DNA from: Pseudovibrio flavus
Lineage (GTDB): Bacteria; Pseudomonadota; Alphaproteobacteria; Rhizobiales; Stappiaceae
Direction of reading: 5' to 3'
Assembly (NCBI RefSeq): GCF_009711345.1
Contig: NZ_SMMA01000062.1
Span: forward strand, 245,189-309,188
DNA: 64,000 nucleotides
Position 1 is the stretch's first letter, and each line of letters opens with the position of its first letter. Under the pieces are notes generated by a model, which saw only the letters and a list, made by a program, of their open reading frames with translations, was not told the DNA's origin and ran no database searches. A program made the position numbers and the translations under genes. Below, piece after piece: positions 37,749 to 47,631 of the stretch.

Positions 37749-38336
37749 TTAGGGTTCTTGTAGTTCTATGTAGCTTGCCTCACGCATAAGCCGGTTTACC
37801 AGCTTGTCGAGTCGTGCCTGAGCAGGCGGCTTGGCAAGGTCACCGTTTTCATCAAAAGCTTTGAGGCCAAAGTTTACGCTGATCATCTCTGGCAGTACCG
37901 TTGCCCCAAGCCCCATTTCCAAAACAGTGCGAAGATGCAGCAGACTGCGAATGGAGCCATAAGCCCCCGGAGAGACGCCGCCGATTGCATAGATGCCCTT
38001 GCCATAGACCTCTAAAGGCTCTTCCTCGGGCAGCTGGATGCGACTGATCCAATCAAGAGTGTTTTTCAAAAGCGGTGTGATAGAAGAGTTGTACTCCGGG
38101 CTGGCAATGAAAACACCGTGATGGTTCTCGATCAAAGCCCTAAGTTTGTAGACGTTGTCGGGAATCCCGTCATTTTCTTCAAGATCACCGTCGTAGATCG
38201 GCAGCGGATAGTCACTGAGGTTGATCATTGTCGTATCAGCGCCAGCAAGGCTAAGGCGCTTGGCAACCAGAGCAGCAAGTTGCCCATTAAGGGAACCGCC
38301 GCGTGCGGACCCAGAAAAAACAAGAATTCTTGGCAT
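37749..38336 (-). CDS. NADPH-dependent FMN reductase
   Basis: 195 residues from ATG 38336 (GGGAGG upstream; an earlier ATG at 38360 lacks a site). The flavodoxin-like fold has the FMN phosphate loop FSGSARGGSLN and the family signature ASPEYNSSITPLLKNTLDWI. Similar proteins reduce quinones, azo dyes, chromate or supply FMNH2; the substrate cannot be read. It is a single gene between hslV and pmtA. Confidence 0.88.
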   Translation of the reverse strand: MPRILVFSGSARGGSLNGQLAALVAKRLSLAGADTTMINLSDYPLPIYDGDLEENDGIPDNVYKLRALIENHHGVFIASPEYNSSITPLLKNTLDWISRIQLPEEEPLEVYGKGIYAIGGVSPGAYGSIRSLLHLRTVLEMGLGATVLPEMISVNFGLKAFDENGDLAKPPAQARLDKLVNRLMREASYIELQEP

Positions 38337-38448
38337 GGTAACGCCTCCCGCATCGTTCATTTGAACTGCTGAAAATTTGCGAACCTAGTGGCGACAATTA
38401 GCGGCTAACGGGGTGCCTGCGTCAATACCTGAAGAGCCGGAAAAGATA

Positions 38449-39048
38449 TTATGGTTTTCGGTAGACCCATACCCGTGCTGGCGGAATATTCTGCAAAATC
38501 CAGCCCGAACGCTGCCACTTCATGCCCTCCATGTCCAGAGGCACTGGAGAGGCCAGCGAATAGGAGAACTGAATAAAGGGCGCGCCCGGCTTTAGAAGGT
38601 CGAACGCAAGTTCAAGACACTTCAAGCGCTCTTTAGGAGGACGGGTAACGAGAGGAAGGCTTGAGACGATGGCGCTGAGGCTCTCGGAACGAAGGCCCGG
38701 TATGGCCTTGTCCATATTGTAAGCATCGCCCTGAACCACCTTGAGCCCTGCAAAGTTCACGCGCAGGTGATTGCAAAAGTCGGTGCTGTATTCGAGGCAG
38801 ATGAGCTTTTCGCGAGGTACACGGTGCAGAATTTCTTTGGTAACGGCACCCGTTCCGGGGCCAAGTTCCAGCACTGGACCATCAAGTTGTCGAGGAATGT
38901 AGCTGGCCATTCGAGCGGCCAGCTTAGGACTGGAGGGCGCAACGGCACCTGTTCTGAGCGGCGATGCGGCCCAGTTACGCACAAAACGCGTTTCTTTCAA
39001 AAGTCGCCGCCAAGTTTTATCAACGGCGACTCTAGTATCCTGCAGCAT
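38449..39048 (-). CDS. pmtA: Phospholipid N-methyltransferase (Sinorhizobium-type PmtA)
   Basis: 199 residues. The SAM-binding motif is VLELGPGTGAVTKEIL. The basic N-terminus with VAPSSPKLAARMASYI is typical of the soluble PmtA of rhizobia, which methylates phosphatidylethanolamine stepwise to phosphatidylcholine. GGGAGGG precedes the ATG. Its place directly after dnaJ matches rhizobial synteny. With the choXWV importer in this window the cell could obtain choline or make phosphatidylcholine itself. rRNA dimethylase-like enzymes share the fold, so the name rests on context plus the N-terminal motif. Confidence 0.82.
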   Translation of the reverse strand: MLQDTRVAVDKTWRRLLKETRFVRNWAASPLRTGAVAPSSPKLAARMASYIPRQLDGPVLELGPGTGAVTKEILHRVPREKLICLEYSTDFCNHLRVNFAGLKVVQGDAYNMDKAIPGLRSESLSAIVSSLPLVTRPPKERLKCLELAFDLLKPGAPFIQFSYSLASPVPLDMEGMKWQRSGWILQNIPPARVWVYRKP

Positions 39049-39113
39049 CCAGCCCTCCCTGCCCTGAGGATTTCCTCAAGAATATAGAGGCTGTTTCTAC
39101 CTATTGGTAGAGC

Positions 39114-40244
39114 TTAGCCCTTTATATTTTCAAGAAAGTCTTTTGCTCTGGCGAAGAAACCCGTCGATTCTGGGTGGTTTTCGCCAGAAGATTCTTTCTC
39201 GAATTCCTGAAGAAGCTCTCTTTGACGTTTAGTCAATTTGGTTGGCGTTTCCACGACAACCTGAATGTACATATCACCGAACTGGCTAGAGCGCATGATC
39301 GGCATGCCTTTACCACGCAGACGGAACTGTTTTCCGGTCTGGGTGCTTTCCGGCACTTTCACGCGAGCTGTACCGCCATCAAGGCTCGGCACCTCAAACT
39401 GACCGCCAAGCGCTGCTGTGGTCATAGAGATCGGCACGCGGCAGAACACATCCGAGCCATCACGCTGGAAGAATTCATGAGGCTTGATATTGAGGAAGAT
39501 GTAAAGATCGCCGGATGGACCACCGCGCAGACCGGCCTCCCCTTCGCCGCCCAAGCGGATGCGGGTGCCGTCTTCGATGCCAGCTGGAATATTGACCGAC
39601 AGAGTGCGTTTTTGCGTTGTACGGCCGGTACCGCCACAGCTATCGCACGGATCAGTAATGATCTCACCGCGGCCCTGACAGGTCGGGCAGGTGCGCTCCA
39701 TGGTGAAGAAGCCCTGAGCCGCACGTACGCGACCTACACCGCCACAAGTGGAACAGGTGGTTGGCTTGGTGCCCTTCTTGGCGCCGGTGCCAGTACACGC
39801 TTCACAGGTAACAGAGGTCGGAACCTCGATTTCAACGCTCTTGCCTTCGTAGGCTTCTTCGAGGGTGATTTCGAGATTGTAGCGCAGGTCAGCACCGCGC
39901 TCACGGCCCGGAGCCCCGCCACGACGACCACCGCCGCCGCCAAAGAATTCGTCGAAGATGTCGGACATCGCAGAGGCAAAGTCATGGCCGTGCTGGGCAC
40001 CGCCGCCAAAGCCGCCGTTTTCGAACGCAGCATGACCATAGCGGTCGTACGCTGCACGCTTCTGGCCGTCCTTGAGGGTATCGTAAGCCTCGCTAACTTC
40101 TTTGAACTTGGCTTCTGCCTCATCATCCCCCGGATTGCGGTCAGGATGAAACTTCATAGCTAGTTTGCGGTAGGCGCTTTTGAGTGCTTTTTCGTCAGCG
40201 TCACGTGACACCCCCAGCACATCGTAGTAATCGCGCTTAGACAT
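39114..40244 (-). CDS. dnaJ: Chaperone protein DnaJ
   Basis: 376 residues. The J domain (1-70) has HPD in [18 protein letters not shown], followed by a Gly/Phe-rich linker. Four CxxCxGxG zinc motifs lie at about 145-210 ([32 protein letters not shown]). C-terminal substrate-binding domains follow. DnaJ stimulates DnaK ATPase and delivers clients. It lies 359 bases after dnaK, with a terminator between, so it may have its own promoter. Confidence 0.97.
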   Translation of the reverse strand: MSKRDYYDVLGVSRDADEKALKSAYRKLAMKFHPDRNPGDDEAEAKFKEVSEAYDTLKDGQKRAAYDRYGHAAFENGGFGGGAQHGHDFASAMSDIFDEFFGGGGGRRGGAPGRERGADLRYNLEITLEEAYEGKSVEIEVPTSVTCEACTGTGAKKGTKPTTCSTCGGVGRVRAAQGFFTMERTCPTCQGRGEIITDPCDSCGGTGRTTQKRTLSVNIPAGIEDGTRIRLGGEGEAGLRGGPSGDLYIFLNIKPHEFFQRDGSDVFCRVPISMTTAALGGQFEVPSLDGGTARVKVPESTQTGKQFRLRGKGMPIMRSSQFGDMYIQVVVETPTKLTKRQRELLQEFEKESSGENHPESTGFFARAKDFLENIKG

Positions 40245-40603
40245 TATAAATTGAGCTCCAAAGACCTACGCGTCTGTGTCGGGCATTGCGTTTTCATCGA
40301 CTGTTTTCCTTCTCGTTCGCGGGGTCTCGACTTGCAGCAATCAAAGTCCGCGCTCCTCATAGGGGAGCCTGTTGGAAAATGTCTTACGTCAATGCCTGTG
40401 TATTTTTATAGCCGCCTTACATAGAAAGCTGGCACTTGGCAATCCGTCAAACGGGCCAGATATCACTGACCAATCCTGCTGAGGGCACTTGTTGCCTCTG
40501 TCTCAACCCTTGGGGTTGTCAGCGGATTTGCGTCTTGCGGATCCCTTAACTCCCTGAAATCCTGAAAGGACCCCGCAGAGCGAACTCTGCGGGGTCTTTG
40601 TCA
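40245..40603. other. dnaK-dnaJ intergenic region
   Basis: 359 bases. The right end holds the dnaK terminator. On the minus strand TTGACG near 40450 is followed after about 18 bases by TTCTAT, and a second TTGACG near 40395 lies closer to dnaJ; either could be a dnaJ promoter, but both -10 matches are poor. No small gene is evident. Confidence 0.4.
40565..40599 (-). terminator. Terminator of dnaK
   Basis: A 12-base-pair perfect stem (GACCCCGCAGAG / CTCTGCGGGGTC) that on the minus strand closes with a stable TTCG loop, followed by CTTTC. It lies four bases beyond the dnaK stop. The T-run is short, so partial read-through to dnaJ is likely. Confidence 0.8.
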
Positions 40604-42517
40604 TTAGCGGGACTTCTTGTCGTTGTCGTCGATTTCTTCGAAATCAGCGTCTACAACATCGTCAACCGGCTTTTGAACGTCGCCGTCGTCGCCATTGCCT
40701 TCTTCCTCAGCCTGAGCTGCAGCATACATTGCTTCGCCCAGTTTCATGGAAGCTTCGGCAAGAGCCTGGGTCTTCGCGGTGATGACTTCCTGATCGTCGC
40801 CGTCCAGAACTTCTTTCAAAGAAGCCATTGCGGTTTCAATCTTGGACTTGTCTTCATCACCCACTTTGTCACCGTATTCCTTGAGGGACTTCTCGGTGGA
40901 GTGGTACAGCGCTTCGCCCTGGTTCTTGGCTTCAACAAGAGCCTTACGTTTCTTGTCGTCTTCAGCGTGAGCTTCTGCGTCCTTGACCATCTGCTCGATA
41001 TCGGTGTCGGAAAGACCGCCAGATGCCTGAATGCGGATCTGCTGTTCTTTACCGGTGCCCTTATCCTTAGCGGATACGTTCACGATACCGTTGGCGTCGA
41101 TGTCGAAAGCAACTTCAACCTGCGGCACGCCGCGTGGTGCTGGTGGAATACCAACCAGATCAAACTGGCCAAGAATTTTGTTGTCAGCAGCCATTTCGCG
41201 TTCACCCTGGAACACGCGGATGGTTACAGCAGTCTGGTTGTCTTCAGCGGTGGAGAAAACCTGAGACTTCTTGGTCGGAATGGTGGTGTTGCGGTCGATC
41301 AAGCGGGTGAATACACCGCCGAGGGTTTCGATACCCAGAGACAGCGGAGTAACGTCAAGAAGAAGAACGTCTTTAACGTCGCCCTGCAGAACGCCTGCCT
41401 GAATTGCAGCACCCATTGCCACGACTTCATCAGGGTTCACACCCTTATGAGGATCTTTGCCAAAGAACTGCTTAACAGTTTCCTGGATCTTAGGCATACG
41501 GGTCATACCACCAACCAGAACGACTTCGTCGATCTGACCTGCAGCAAGACCTGCGTCTTTCAACGCTGCCTGCATAGGCTTGATGGTGCGCTTAACCAGA
41601 TCTTCAACCAGCTGCTCGAATTTCGCGCGGGTCAGTTTCATGGTCAGGTGCTTAGGACCGGAAGCATCTGCAGTGATGAACGGCAGGTTGATTTCGGTCT
41701 GGGAAGCGGAAGACAATTCGATCTTCGCTTTTTCAGCAGCTTCCTTCAGGCGCTGCAGAGCAAGCTTGTCGTTCTTGAGGTCAATGCCCTGTTCCTTTTT
41801 GAATTCGGAAGCAAGGTAGTCAACCAGATGCATATCGAAGTCTTCACCACCGAGGAAGGTGTCACCGTTGGTGGACTTAACTTCGAATACGCCGTCACCG
41901 ATTTCCAGAATGGACACGTCGAAGGTACCGCCACCAAGGTCATAAACCGCGATGGTTTTACCGTCGTTTTTGTCCATACCGTAAGCAAGTGCAGCTGCGG
42001 TTGGTTCGTTGATGATACGCAGGACTTCAAGACCGGCAATTTTACCGGCGTCTTTGGTTGCCTGACGCTGAGCATCGTTGAAGTATGCAGGAACGGTGAT
42101 AACAGCCTGTGTTACCGGCTCGCCGAGGTAAGACTCAGCGGTTTCCTTCATCTTCTGAAGAATGAATGCAGATACCTGAGATGGGGAGTACTTGTTGCCT
42201 TCAACCTCAACCCATGCATCGCCGTTGTCTGCCTTTACGATGTCGTAAGGAACCAGACCTTTGTCTTTTTCGACTGTCGGATCAGAATAGCGACGACCGA
42301 TCAGACGCTTTACAGCGAACAGAGTACCAGTCGGGTTGGTTACAGCCTGACGCTTTGCTGGCTGACCAACGAGCTTCTCGCCATCATCGCTGAACGCGAC
42401 CATAGAAGGAGTGGTGCGAGCACCCTCTGCGTTTTCGATTACTTTTGCTTCTTTACCGTCCATGACGGCTACGCACGAGTTTGTCGTGCCGAGGTCGATA
42501 CCGATGACCTTTGCCAT
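40604..42517 (-). CDS. dnaK: Chaperone protein DnaK (Hsp70)
   Basis: 637 residues from ATG 42517, with AGGAGAG upstream. The ATPase domain begins [19 protein letters not shown] and includes [15 protein letters not shown] and [15 protein letters not shown]. The substrate-binding domain and an acidic lid ending in [12 protein letters not shown] complete it; the EEIDD-type tail is the chaperone-enhancing motif. It works with DnaJ and GrpE on unfolded proteins. A heat-shock-like promoter lies about 140 bases upstream (42651-42681). Confidence 0.98.
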   Translation of the reverse strand: MAKVIGIDLGTTNSCVAVMDGKEAKVIENAEGARTTPSMVAFSDDGEKLVGQPAKRQAVTNPTGTLFAVKRLIGRRYSDPTVEKDKGLVPYDIVKADNGDAWVEVEGNKYSPSQVSAFILQKMKETAESYLGEPVTQAVITVPAYFNDAQRQATKDAGKIAGLEVLRIINEPTAAALAYGMDKNDGKTIAVYDLGGGTFDVSILEIGDGVFEVKSTNGDTFLGGEDFDMHLVDYLASEFKKEQGIDLKNDKLALQRLKEAAEKAKIELSSASQTEINLPFITADASGPKHLTMKLTRAKFEQLVEDLVKRTIKPMQAALKDAGLAAGQIDEVVLVGGMTRMPKIQETVKQFFGKDPHKGVNPDEVVAMGAAIQAGVLQGDVKDVLLLDVTPLSLGIETLGGVFTRLIDRNTTIPTKKSQVFSTAEDNQTAVTIRVFQGEREMAADNKILGQFDLVGIPPAPRGVPQVEVAFDIDANGIVNVSAKDKGTGKEQQIRIQASGGLSDTDIEQMVKDAEAHAEDDKKRKALVEAKNQGEALYHSTEKSLKEYGDKVGDEDKSKIETAMASLKEVLDGDDQEVITAKTQALAEASMKLGEAMYAAAQAEEEGNGDDGDVQKPVDDVVDADFEEIDDNDKKSR

Positions 42518-42650
42518 ATTACTCTCTCCTTTCGGCAGACCGACCGAACCCATCAGGCGTTCGGAAGACGCGGACTACCTAAGTTGCCGCCGGCCCCCAT
42601 TTTGATTGTTGTGCGGGCTTGTGGTGAACACAAACGCAAACTTCAAAGGG

Positions 42651-42681
42651 CTATATAAGTTGGCTATCAGGGGCCTGCAAG
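42651..42681 (-). promoter_or_regulatory. Candidate RpoH (sigma32) promoter of dnaK
   Basis: On the minus strand CTTGCA (-35) is followed after 16 bases by CTTATATAG (-10). This fits the alphaproteobacterial heat-shock pattern of CTTG followed by a CNTATAT-like -10. No CIRCE inverted repeat is visible, so HrcA control is not suggested. Confidence 0.4.
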
Positions 42682-42765
42682 ACGTCAACAGCTTTATAAA
42701 GCTACAAGATTTGATAGCACCCTCTAGAACTACGTGTTTTCCAATATTTTCTGTGCGAAACAATC

Positions 42766-44274
42766 TTAAGAATCCCTGTCCTTTTTATGGCGAAGAGGAA
42801 GTAACTCATCCAATGGTAGGGAGTATCCACCAGGTTGAACAACACGCACATGCTCTTTTGCCAACAAACGAGGCGAATCTACCCCACATGAGCGGGCAAT
42901 CATTTCCACCTCCTCACGGATCTGCTGGCAGTAACGTGCAACGCGTTCGCTTTTTTCAGTAGGATCAAGGCCAGCCTGTAAAGCGCGGTCATGAGTGGTG
43001 ATGCCAGTTGGACAGGTATTTTTGTTGCACCGAAGGGCTTGAATGCAGCCCAGAGCAAACATGAAACCGCGAGCCGAAACGGTAAAATCCGCACCGCAGC
43101 TTAGCGCCAATGCAACAGCGGAGGGTGTTATTAACTTACCAGAAGCAATAAGCCGGATGCGATGACGAAGGCCGTGCTCTCGAAGAATGTGGTCAACTAG
43201 CGGCAGAGATTCTTTAATCGTCAGGCCTACATTGTCCATAAGCGGCATGGGAGCTGCGCCTGTCCCGCCATCTGCAGAATCTATCGTGATAAAGTCCGGC
43301 GCGGATTCTATTCCCCGCCTATGGATCTCGCGGCACAAGTCCTCAAGCCAACCCGAAGTACCGATAACGGTTTTGAAACCGACAGGCTTTTGCGTTCGAT
43401 CTCTCACATGCTTGATGAAATCGAGGAGCTGCTCAACAGTTGCAATATCAAGGTGTCGGTTGGGCGAATGGGATGGCTGGCCAACTGCAATGCCACGTAT
43501 CTTTGCGATTTCTTCGGTTACCTTTTCTCCCGGTAGCAGCCCGCCTTTGCCCGGCTTAGCGCCTTGCGAGAGCTTCACCTCGATCATTTTTACTTGATCG
43601 TGCGCTGCCACCTCATCAAGCTTTTCATCGCTCAGGAGACCGTCCGGTGTTCGAACGCCGTACTTCGCCGTGCCTATTTGGAAGATGATGTCAGCGCCGC
43701 CTTGCAGATGGTAGGGAGACAGCCCTCCCTCTCCTGTATTCATCCAGCATCCGGCAGCTTTAGCCCCTCGTGACAAGGCCAGAACAGCAGGGCGAGAGAT
43801 CGCGCCGTAGCTCATGCCGGAGATATTGAAGAAGCTAGCAGGGGTATATGGCTTTTCGACATAAGGACCGAGTGTCAGAGGCGCGGGCTCCTCCATATCC
43901 TCATCCAGTTTGCCGAACGGAGAGTTCACGAAGATCGCGGTACCGGGGAGATTCAGGTTTTTGGTGGAACCGAAGGCCAGCGTATTACTTTTACCTTCCG
44001 ACGCACGATCCACCCAGCTCCTTAATGCACGGTTGAATGGCATCTCCTCGCGGTCCATGGCAAAGAAATATTGCCGGAAGAACTCACCGAGATAGGTGAA
44101 CAGGGAGCGGAAGCGGCCAACCACCGGAAAGTTATGGCGGATCGCGTCCTTATGCTGGCTCTTATCGATGAAGTAGAGAACGATAAAGCAAACGACCAGT
44201 ATGATCAGCAAGAGCGCGAACGCGGCCGCAAACAGGTTCAAGACCAACATCAACGAGGGTGGCAACAAGTTCAT
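42766..44274 (-). CDS. FMN-binding glutamate synthase-family protein, membrane-anchored
   Basis: 502 residues from ATG 44274 with GGAGG five bases upstream. An N-terminal transmembrane helix (about 8-36) precedes a glutamate synthase central/FMN barrel domain: GAAPMPLMDNVGL, then ALRCNKNTCPTGITTHD carrying the cysteines for a 3Fe-4S cluster. There is no glutaminase domain and no FAD subunit nearby, so it is not a normal GOGAT. Such stand-alone proteins are common but their reaction is unknown. It is divergent from alkB. Confidence 0.87.
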   Translation of the reverse strand: MNLLPPSLMLVLNLFAAAFALLLIILVVCFIVLYFIDKSQHKDAIRHNFPVVGRFRSLFTYLGEFFRQYFFAMDREEMPFNRALRSWVDRASEGKSNTLAFGSTKNLNLPGTAIFVNSPFGKLDEDMEEPAPLTLGPYVEKPYTPASFFNISGMSYGAISRPAVLALSRGAKAAGCWMNTGEGGLSPYHLQGGADIIFQIGTAKYGVRTPDGLLSDEKLDEVAAHDQVKMIEVKLSQGAKPGKGGLLPGEKVTEEIAKIRGIAVGQPSHSPNRHLDIATVEQLLDFIKHVRDRTQKPVGFKTVIGTSGWLEDLCREIHRRGIESAPDFITIDSADGGTGAAPMPLMDNVGLTIKESLPLVDHILREHGLRHRIRLIASGKLITPSAVALALSCGADFTVSARGFMFALGCIQALRCNKNTCPTGITTHDRALQAGLDPTEKSERVARYCQQIREEVEMIARSCGVDSPRLLAKEHVRVVQPGGYSLPLDELLPLRHKKDRDS

Positions 44275-44428
44275 ACTGGCCTCCGGCGGTTCGCTTTTCA
44301 AACGAGTGGGTCGGTGCTCCAGATCAGCTCAGATGGCAGCCTTTAGCCTTGGCGCGGTGCTTGAGCCGTTCAAGGTAGCAGTGCTAGTGTCGTGCTGATG
44401 AGTTAAGTCTATCCTAAGGGGCAACGCA

Positions 44429-45049
44429 GTGACCCAAACCTACGAGTTTCCGCAGGGATTTCGGTTATTAAGCGCTTACTTTGATCGCGCTTCGCAGGAA
44501 GCTCTTCTCGCACATATTCGAGAGGTTGTAACGAAGGCCCCGCTGTTCCAGCCGCGTATGCCGCGCACTAACGCTCCGCTCTCGGTTCGCATGAGTAACT
44601 GCGGGTCTCTGGGCTGGGTTGCCGATAAAAATGGCTACCGTTATCAACCAGACCACCCTGATACAGGAGAGCCTTGGCCTGAGATGCCAAAGATGCTGCT
44701 GGATCTGTGGGAGGGTGTTTCCGGCTACGAAGCGCCACCTCAAGCCTGTCTGATCAACTGGTATGACGGCGGCGCAAAGATGGGCCTTCACCAAGATAAG
44801 GACGAGGAAAATCTCGTCGCGCCAGTCGTATCAGTAAGCCTTGGCGATACCGGCGTCTTCCGGTTAGGCGGCCTGACGCGTAAAGCGCCAACTCGGTCAA
44901 TGAAACTCAGCTCTGGAGATGTTGTGGTATTGGGCGGAGCTTCCCGCCTTTGCTACCACGGCATAGATCGCATCATGCCGGGTACCAGTACGCTTTTGCG
45001 CCAGTCTGGCAGGATCAATCTGACATTAAGGCGGGTAACGCCGCTCTAG
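44429..45049 (+). CDS. alkB: DNA oxidative demethylase AlkB
   Basis: 206 residues starting at GTG 44429 after AAGGGG. It is a 2-oxoglutarate/Fe(II) dioxygenase that reverses 1-methyladenine and 3-methylcytosine lesions. The iron ligands are H121 and D123 (MGLHQDKDE) and H177 (RLCYHGID); R191 and R195 in LLRQSGRINLTLRR bind 2-oxoglutarate. It is a single gene, with no ada next to it, so adaptive-response control is not evident. It converges on a TetR gene 35 bases away. Confidence 0.95.
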   Translation: MTQTYEFPQGFRLLSAYFDRASQEALLAHIREVVTKAPLFQPRMPRTNAPLSVRMSNCGSLGWVADKNGYRYQPDHPDTGEPWPEMPKMLLDLWEGVSGYEAPPQACLINWYDGGAKMGLHQDKDEENLVAPVVSVSLGDTGVFRLGGLTRKAPTRSMKLSSGDVVVLGGASRLCYHGIDRIMPGTSTLLRQSGRINLTLRRVTPL

Positions 45050-45084
45050 GCGGCGCTAACGGGTAGTGTTAGACCGTTAGAGGA

Positions 45085-45747
45085 TTATGCATCTTCCAAC
45101 GCAGGCTCAATCAGGTACGCCTCGATACCGGAGATGGCAAAACGCATACCACGTTCAACAATCTCGTCGCGGTCTGGCGCAGCTTCATAGGCAGATGACG
45201 GTTTGCCGGTAATTGCGTGAAGAATTTCTATCGCCGAGCTGTGCATCAGCATCGCCATCAACTTTAGCTCCAGCGGACGAAGCTCGCGAGTGCCTGTAGC
45301 AGCAGACAGGGCGCGGCCAACACGCTGAAGAACCAACGGTGGCTCCCAATTATGCAGGATTTTCTGGCCCATATCAGGGTCGGCCATCAATTGGCGGAGC
45401 AACAATACAAATGGAACCATCTCGGATGTTTCGCGAGAAACGCCTTGCACGATCAATGGTTCAATGCAGGCTCTAACAATCTCGTCGACACTGGGCTTGC
45501 GACCACCGACCTCAAGCGCATCCAGCCTTTGCATACGCATATCGTCAATGTCGGCCATGCGACGCTCTAAGACTGCGCGAATGAGGTCTTCTTTACTTCC
45601 AAAATGATAGTTAACCGAAGCGACGTTGGCTCCTGCTTCCTCGGTAATCATTCGAACCGAAGTCGCAGCCATGCCGTGTTCAGTCAAAAGACGCTCTGCG
45701 CTGTCGAGCAGACGCCCCCTTGTTCCCGCTGCAGAACTGTCAGACAC
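45085..45747 (-). CDS. TetR-family transcriptional regulator
   Basis: 220 residues from GTG 45747, with GGAG eight bases upstream; the frame reaches 45807 but the added residues are not family-like. The N-terminal helix-turn-helix is clear (TRGRLLDSAERLLTEHGMAA, ANVASVNYHFGSKEDLIRAV). The C-terminal ligand domain resembles the CecR/DUF1956 type. It lies alone, convergent with alkB, so its targets are not shown by context. Confidence 0.88.
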   Translation of the reverse strand: MSDSSAAGTRGRLLDSAERLLTEHGMAATSVRMITEEAGANVASVNYHFGSKEDLIRAVLERRMADIDDMRMQRLDALEVGGRKPSVDEIVRACIEPLIVQGVSRETSEMVPFVLLLRQLMADPDMGQKILHNWEPPLVLQRVGRALSAATGTRELRPLELKLMAMLMHSSAIEILHAITGKPSSAYEAAPDRDEIVERGMRFAISGIEAYLIEPALEDA

Positions 45748-45977
45748 CTTGTTTTCTCCAAGCACAATGAATGCTGAAACTGTTCCACATAAGTTACCCA
45801 GAGGCAACAGCGTATTTCTGAGTTAATACCTCACCTCAAGAATTGATAGAGCAAACACAACTGAAGATTATTCAATAAAATTCACTAAACCATACCTAAG
45901 TATGAAGAGAATATATTGATGCCTTATGGGGTTAGTCTGTGCATATACACAGCGATCCACTATCTATCAAACGACAG

Positions 45978-46015
45978 AGGCCGGAGATGTGCATTAAAGA
46001 ACACATCTCCGGCCT
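45978..46015 (-). terminator. Strong hairpin after ubiB (terminator)
   Basis: A perfect 14-base-pair stem (AGGCCGGAGATGTG / CACATCTCCGGCCT) with a ten-base loop, about 30 bases past the ubiB stop. The following minus-strand sequence (CTGTCGTTTG) is only modestly T-rich. It closes ubiE-ubiB and lies in the upstream region of the TetR gene. Confidence 0.75.
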
Positions 46016-46044
46016 TCCAAAAGCACCAGTAACTATCTGGGGAC

Positions 46045-47625
46045 TTAAAACTGAGAGTAAGCTAAGGTTGCCATCGCAATTGCGATCACCCAAAGGGCCA
46101 CTCGGCCAGAGCGAGAATGGCGCGCTTCAGACTTACCGATAGCCTCTGCGGTGGCAGCATCAAAGCGAAGGCCGTTATTGACCATAGACTCCAACTCGCC
46201 GGAAAGCTTTTGAGCGCGCTCTGCCAGAATTGGCAGGCTCGTCACCATTTTGCCAACGACACCCATCGCCTCTCCCAGATCAGAGATACGCCCAGCTGGT
46301 CCAAGATTGTATTGGATCCACGAGCGGACAACAGGGTCAGCCGTGTTCCACATATCAAGATGCGGGTTCAATGAACGGGCAACGCCTTCAACTACCACCA
46401 TGTTCTTTTGCAGCATAATCAGCTGTGGCTGAGTATGCATATTGAACATCTCGGTGACTTCGAAAAGCTGTGTCAGAAGGCGGGCCATGGAGATTTCACT
46501 GGCGTCATGCCCATGGATCGGCTCCCCGATGGCACGGATAGCCTGAGCGAAAACGTCAACATCCTGATCGGCTGGCACATAGCCCGCTTCAAAATGAACC
46601 TCTGCCACACGGCGATAGTTGCGCGTTATGAAGCCGTACAGGATCTCAGCCAGAAAACGGCGCTCAGCAAGCTTCAAACGCCCTGTGATACCCAAGTCGA
46701 CAGCAACAAGCGTACCGTCATCTTGAACGAACAGATTGCCCTGATGCATATCCGCATGGAAGAAGCCATCGCGCACCGCATGGCGCAGGAAGCTCTGGAT
46801 CACCCTGTCGCCCAGCGATGGCAAATCATGGTGCGATGCCTGCAGTGCCTCGGTGTCGGAAAGCTTAATACCGTCAATCCACTCCATGGTCAGAACTGAA
46901 CGTGACAGGCGCTTCCAGTCCACAGAAGGCACTCTGTAGAGCTCATCGTCCTTGCAGTTGTCCGCCATTTCAGAAAGCGCTGCGGCTTCCATACGCAGGT
47001 CCATCTCCAGCGTAACGGAACGTTCAAGCGTTTGCACAAAAGCAACTGGACGCAACCGGCGGCTGGCGGGACTTAGCTTCTCGGCAAGGCGGGCAGCGAG
47101 ATAAAAGCTCTGCAAGTCCCGACGGAAACGGCGACCAACCCCCGGACGCAAAACCTTGACAGCGACTTTTTGCAAAGACCCGTCAGGTCCTTTGATAAAT
47201 GCTGGGTGAACCTGCGCGATAGAGGCAGCCGCTACCGGCTCTTCAAAGCTTTCAAAAAGCTCTTCGACTGGCACGCCGAACTGGTCACGGATCGTCTTAC
47301 GAGCTTGCTCGGTAGCAAAGGCTGGAACATTGTCTTGAAGCGCGGAAAGCTCTTGTGCCGCAGCTTTACCGACAACATCTGGACGCGTTGCAAGGAACTG
47401 GCCAAGCTTGATGTAGGACGGTCCCAGGCGGTTGAGCGCCGTTGTCAGGCGCGCTGCTGCGGCATCCTTTTCAACGCCCTTACGCTCCAGCATGCGGGCC
47501 ATGCTAATAGCAAGGCGCGGCCCCGCAGGCAGGTCTGGCAGATGAACAAGACCAAAAACGCCCTCACGCGCCAGAACAAAGCCAGCAACCACAAGGCGGT
47601 AAAATGGAAGAATAGAAGACAGCAT
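46045..47625 (-). CDS. ubiB: Ubiquinone biosynthesis protein UbiB (ABC1/ADCK atypical kinase)
   Basis: 526 residues. The KxGQ hallmark is in LGPSYIKLGQFLATRPDV. The Ala-rich nucleotide loop AAASIAQVHPA, catalytic HADMHQGNLFV and metal-binding VAVDLGITG complete the UbiB kinase-like core. A C-terminal membrane helix ends the protein (ALWVIAIAMATLAYSQF). UbiB is needed for coenzyme Q production, probably by ATPase-driven lipid extraction. It starts six bases after ubiE in the usual pair. Confidence 0.96.
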   Translation of the reverse strand: MLSSILPFYRLVVAGFVLAREGVFGLVHLPDLPAGPRLAISMARMLERKGVEKDAAAARLTTALNRLGPSYIKLGQFLATRPDVVGKAAAQELSALQDNVPAFATEQARKTIRDQFGVPVEELFESFEEPVAAASIAQVHPAFIKGPDGSLQKVAVKVLRPGVGRRFRRDLQSFYLAARLAEKLSPASRRLRPVAFVQTLERSVTLEMDLRMEAAALSEMADNCKDDELYRVPSVDWKRLSRSVLTMEWIDGIKLSDTEALQASHHDLPSLGDRVIQSFLRHAVRDGFFHADMHQGNLFVQDDGTLVAVDLGITGRLKLAERRFLAEILYGFITRNYRRVAEVHFEAGYVPADQDVDVFAQAIRAIGEPIHGHDASEISMARLLTQLFEVTEMFNMHTQPQLIMLQKNMVVVEGVARSLNPHLDMWNTADPVVRSWIQYNLGPAGRISDLGEAMGVVGKMVTSLPILAERAQKLSGELESMVNNGLRFDAATAEAIGKSEARHSRSGRVALWVIAIAMATLAYSQF

Positions 47626-47631
47626 GCAGAC

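Noticed and set aside
40598..42658. 686-codon plus-strand frame opposite dnaK
   Set aside because: Known type of false antisense frame over dnaK genes, caused by codon bias. Rejected as a gene.
42554..42765. CIRCE element upstream of dnaK
   Set aside because: No TTAGCACTC-type inverted repeat is visible on either strand.
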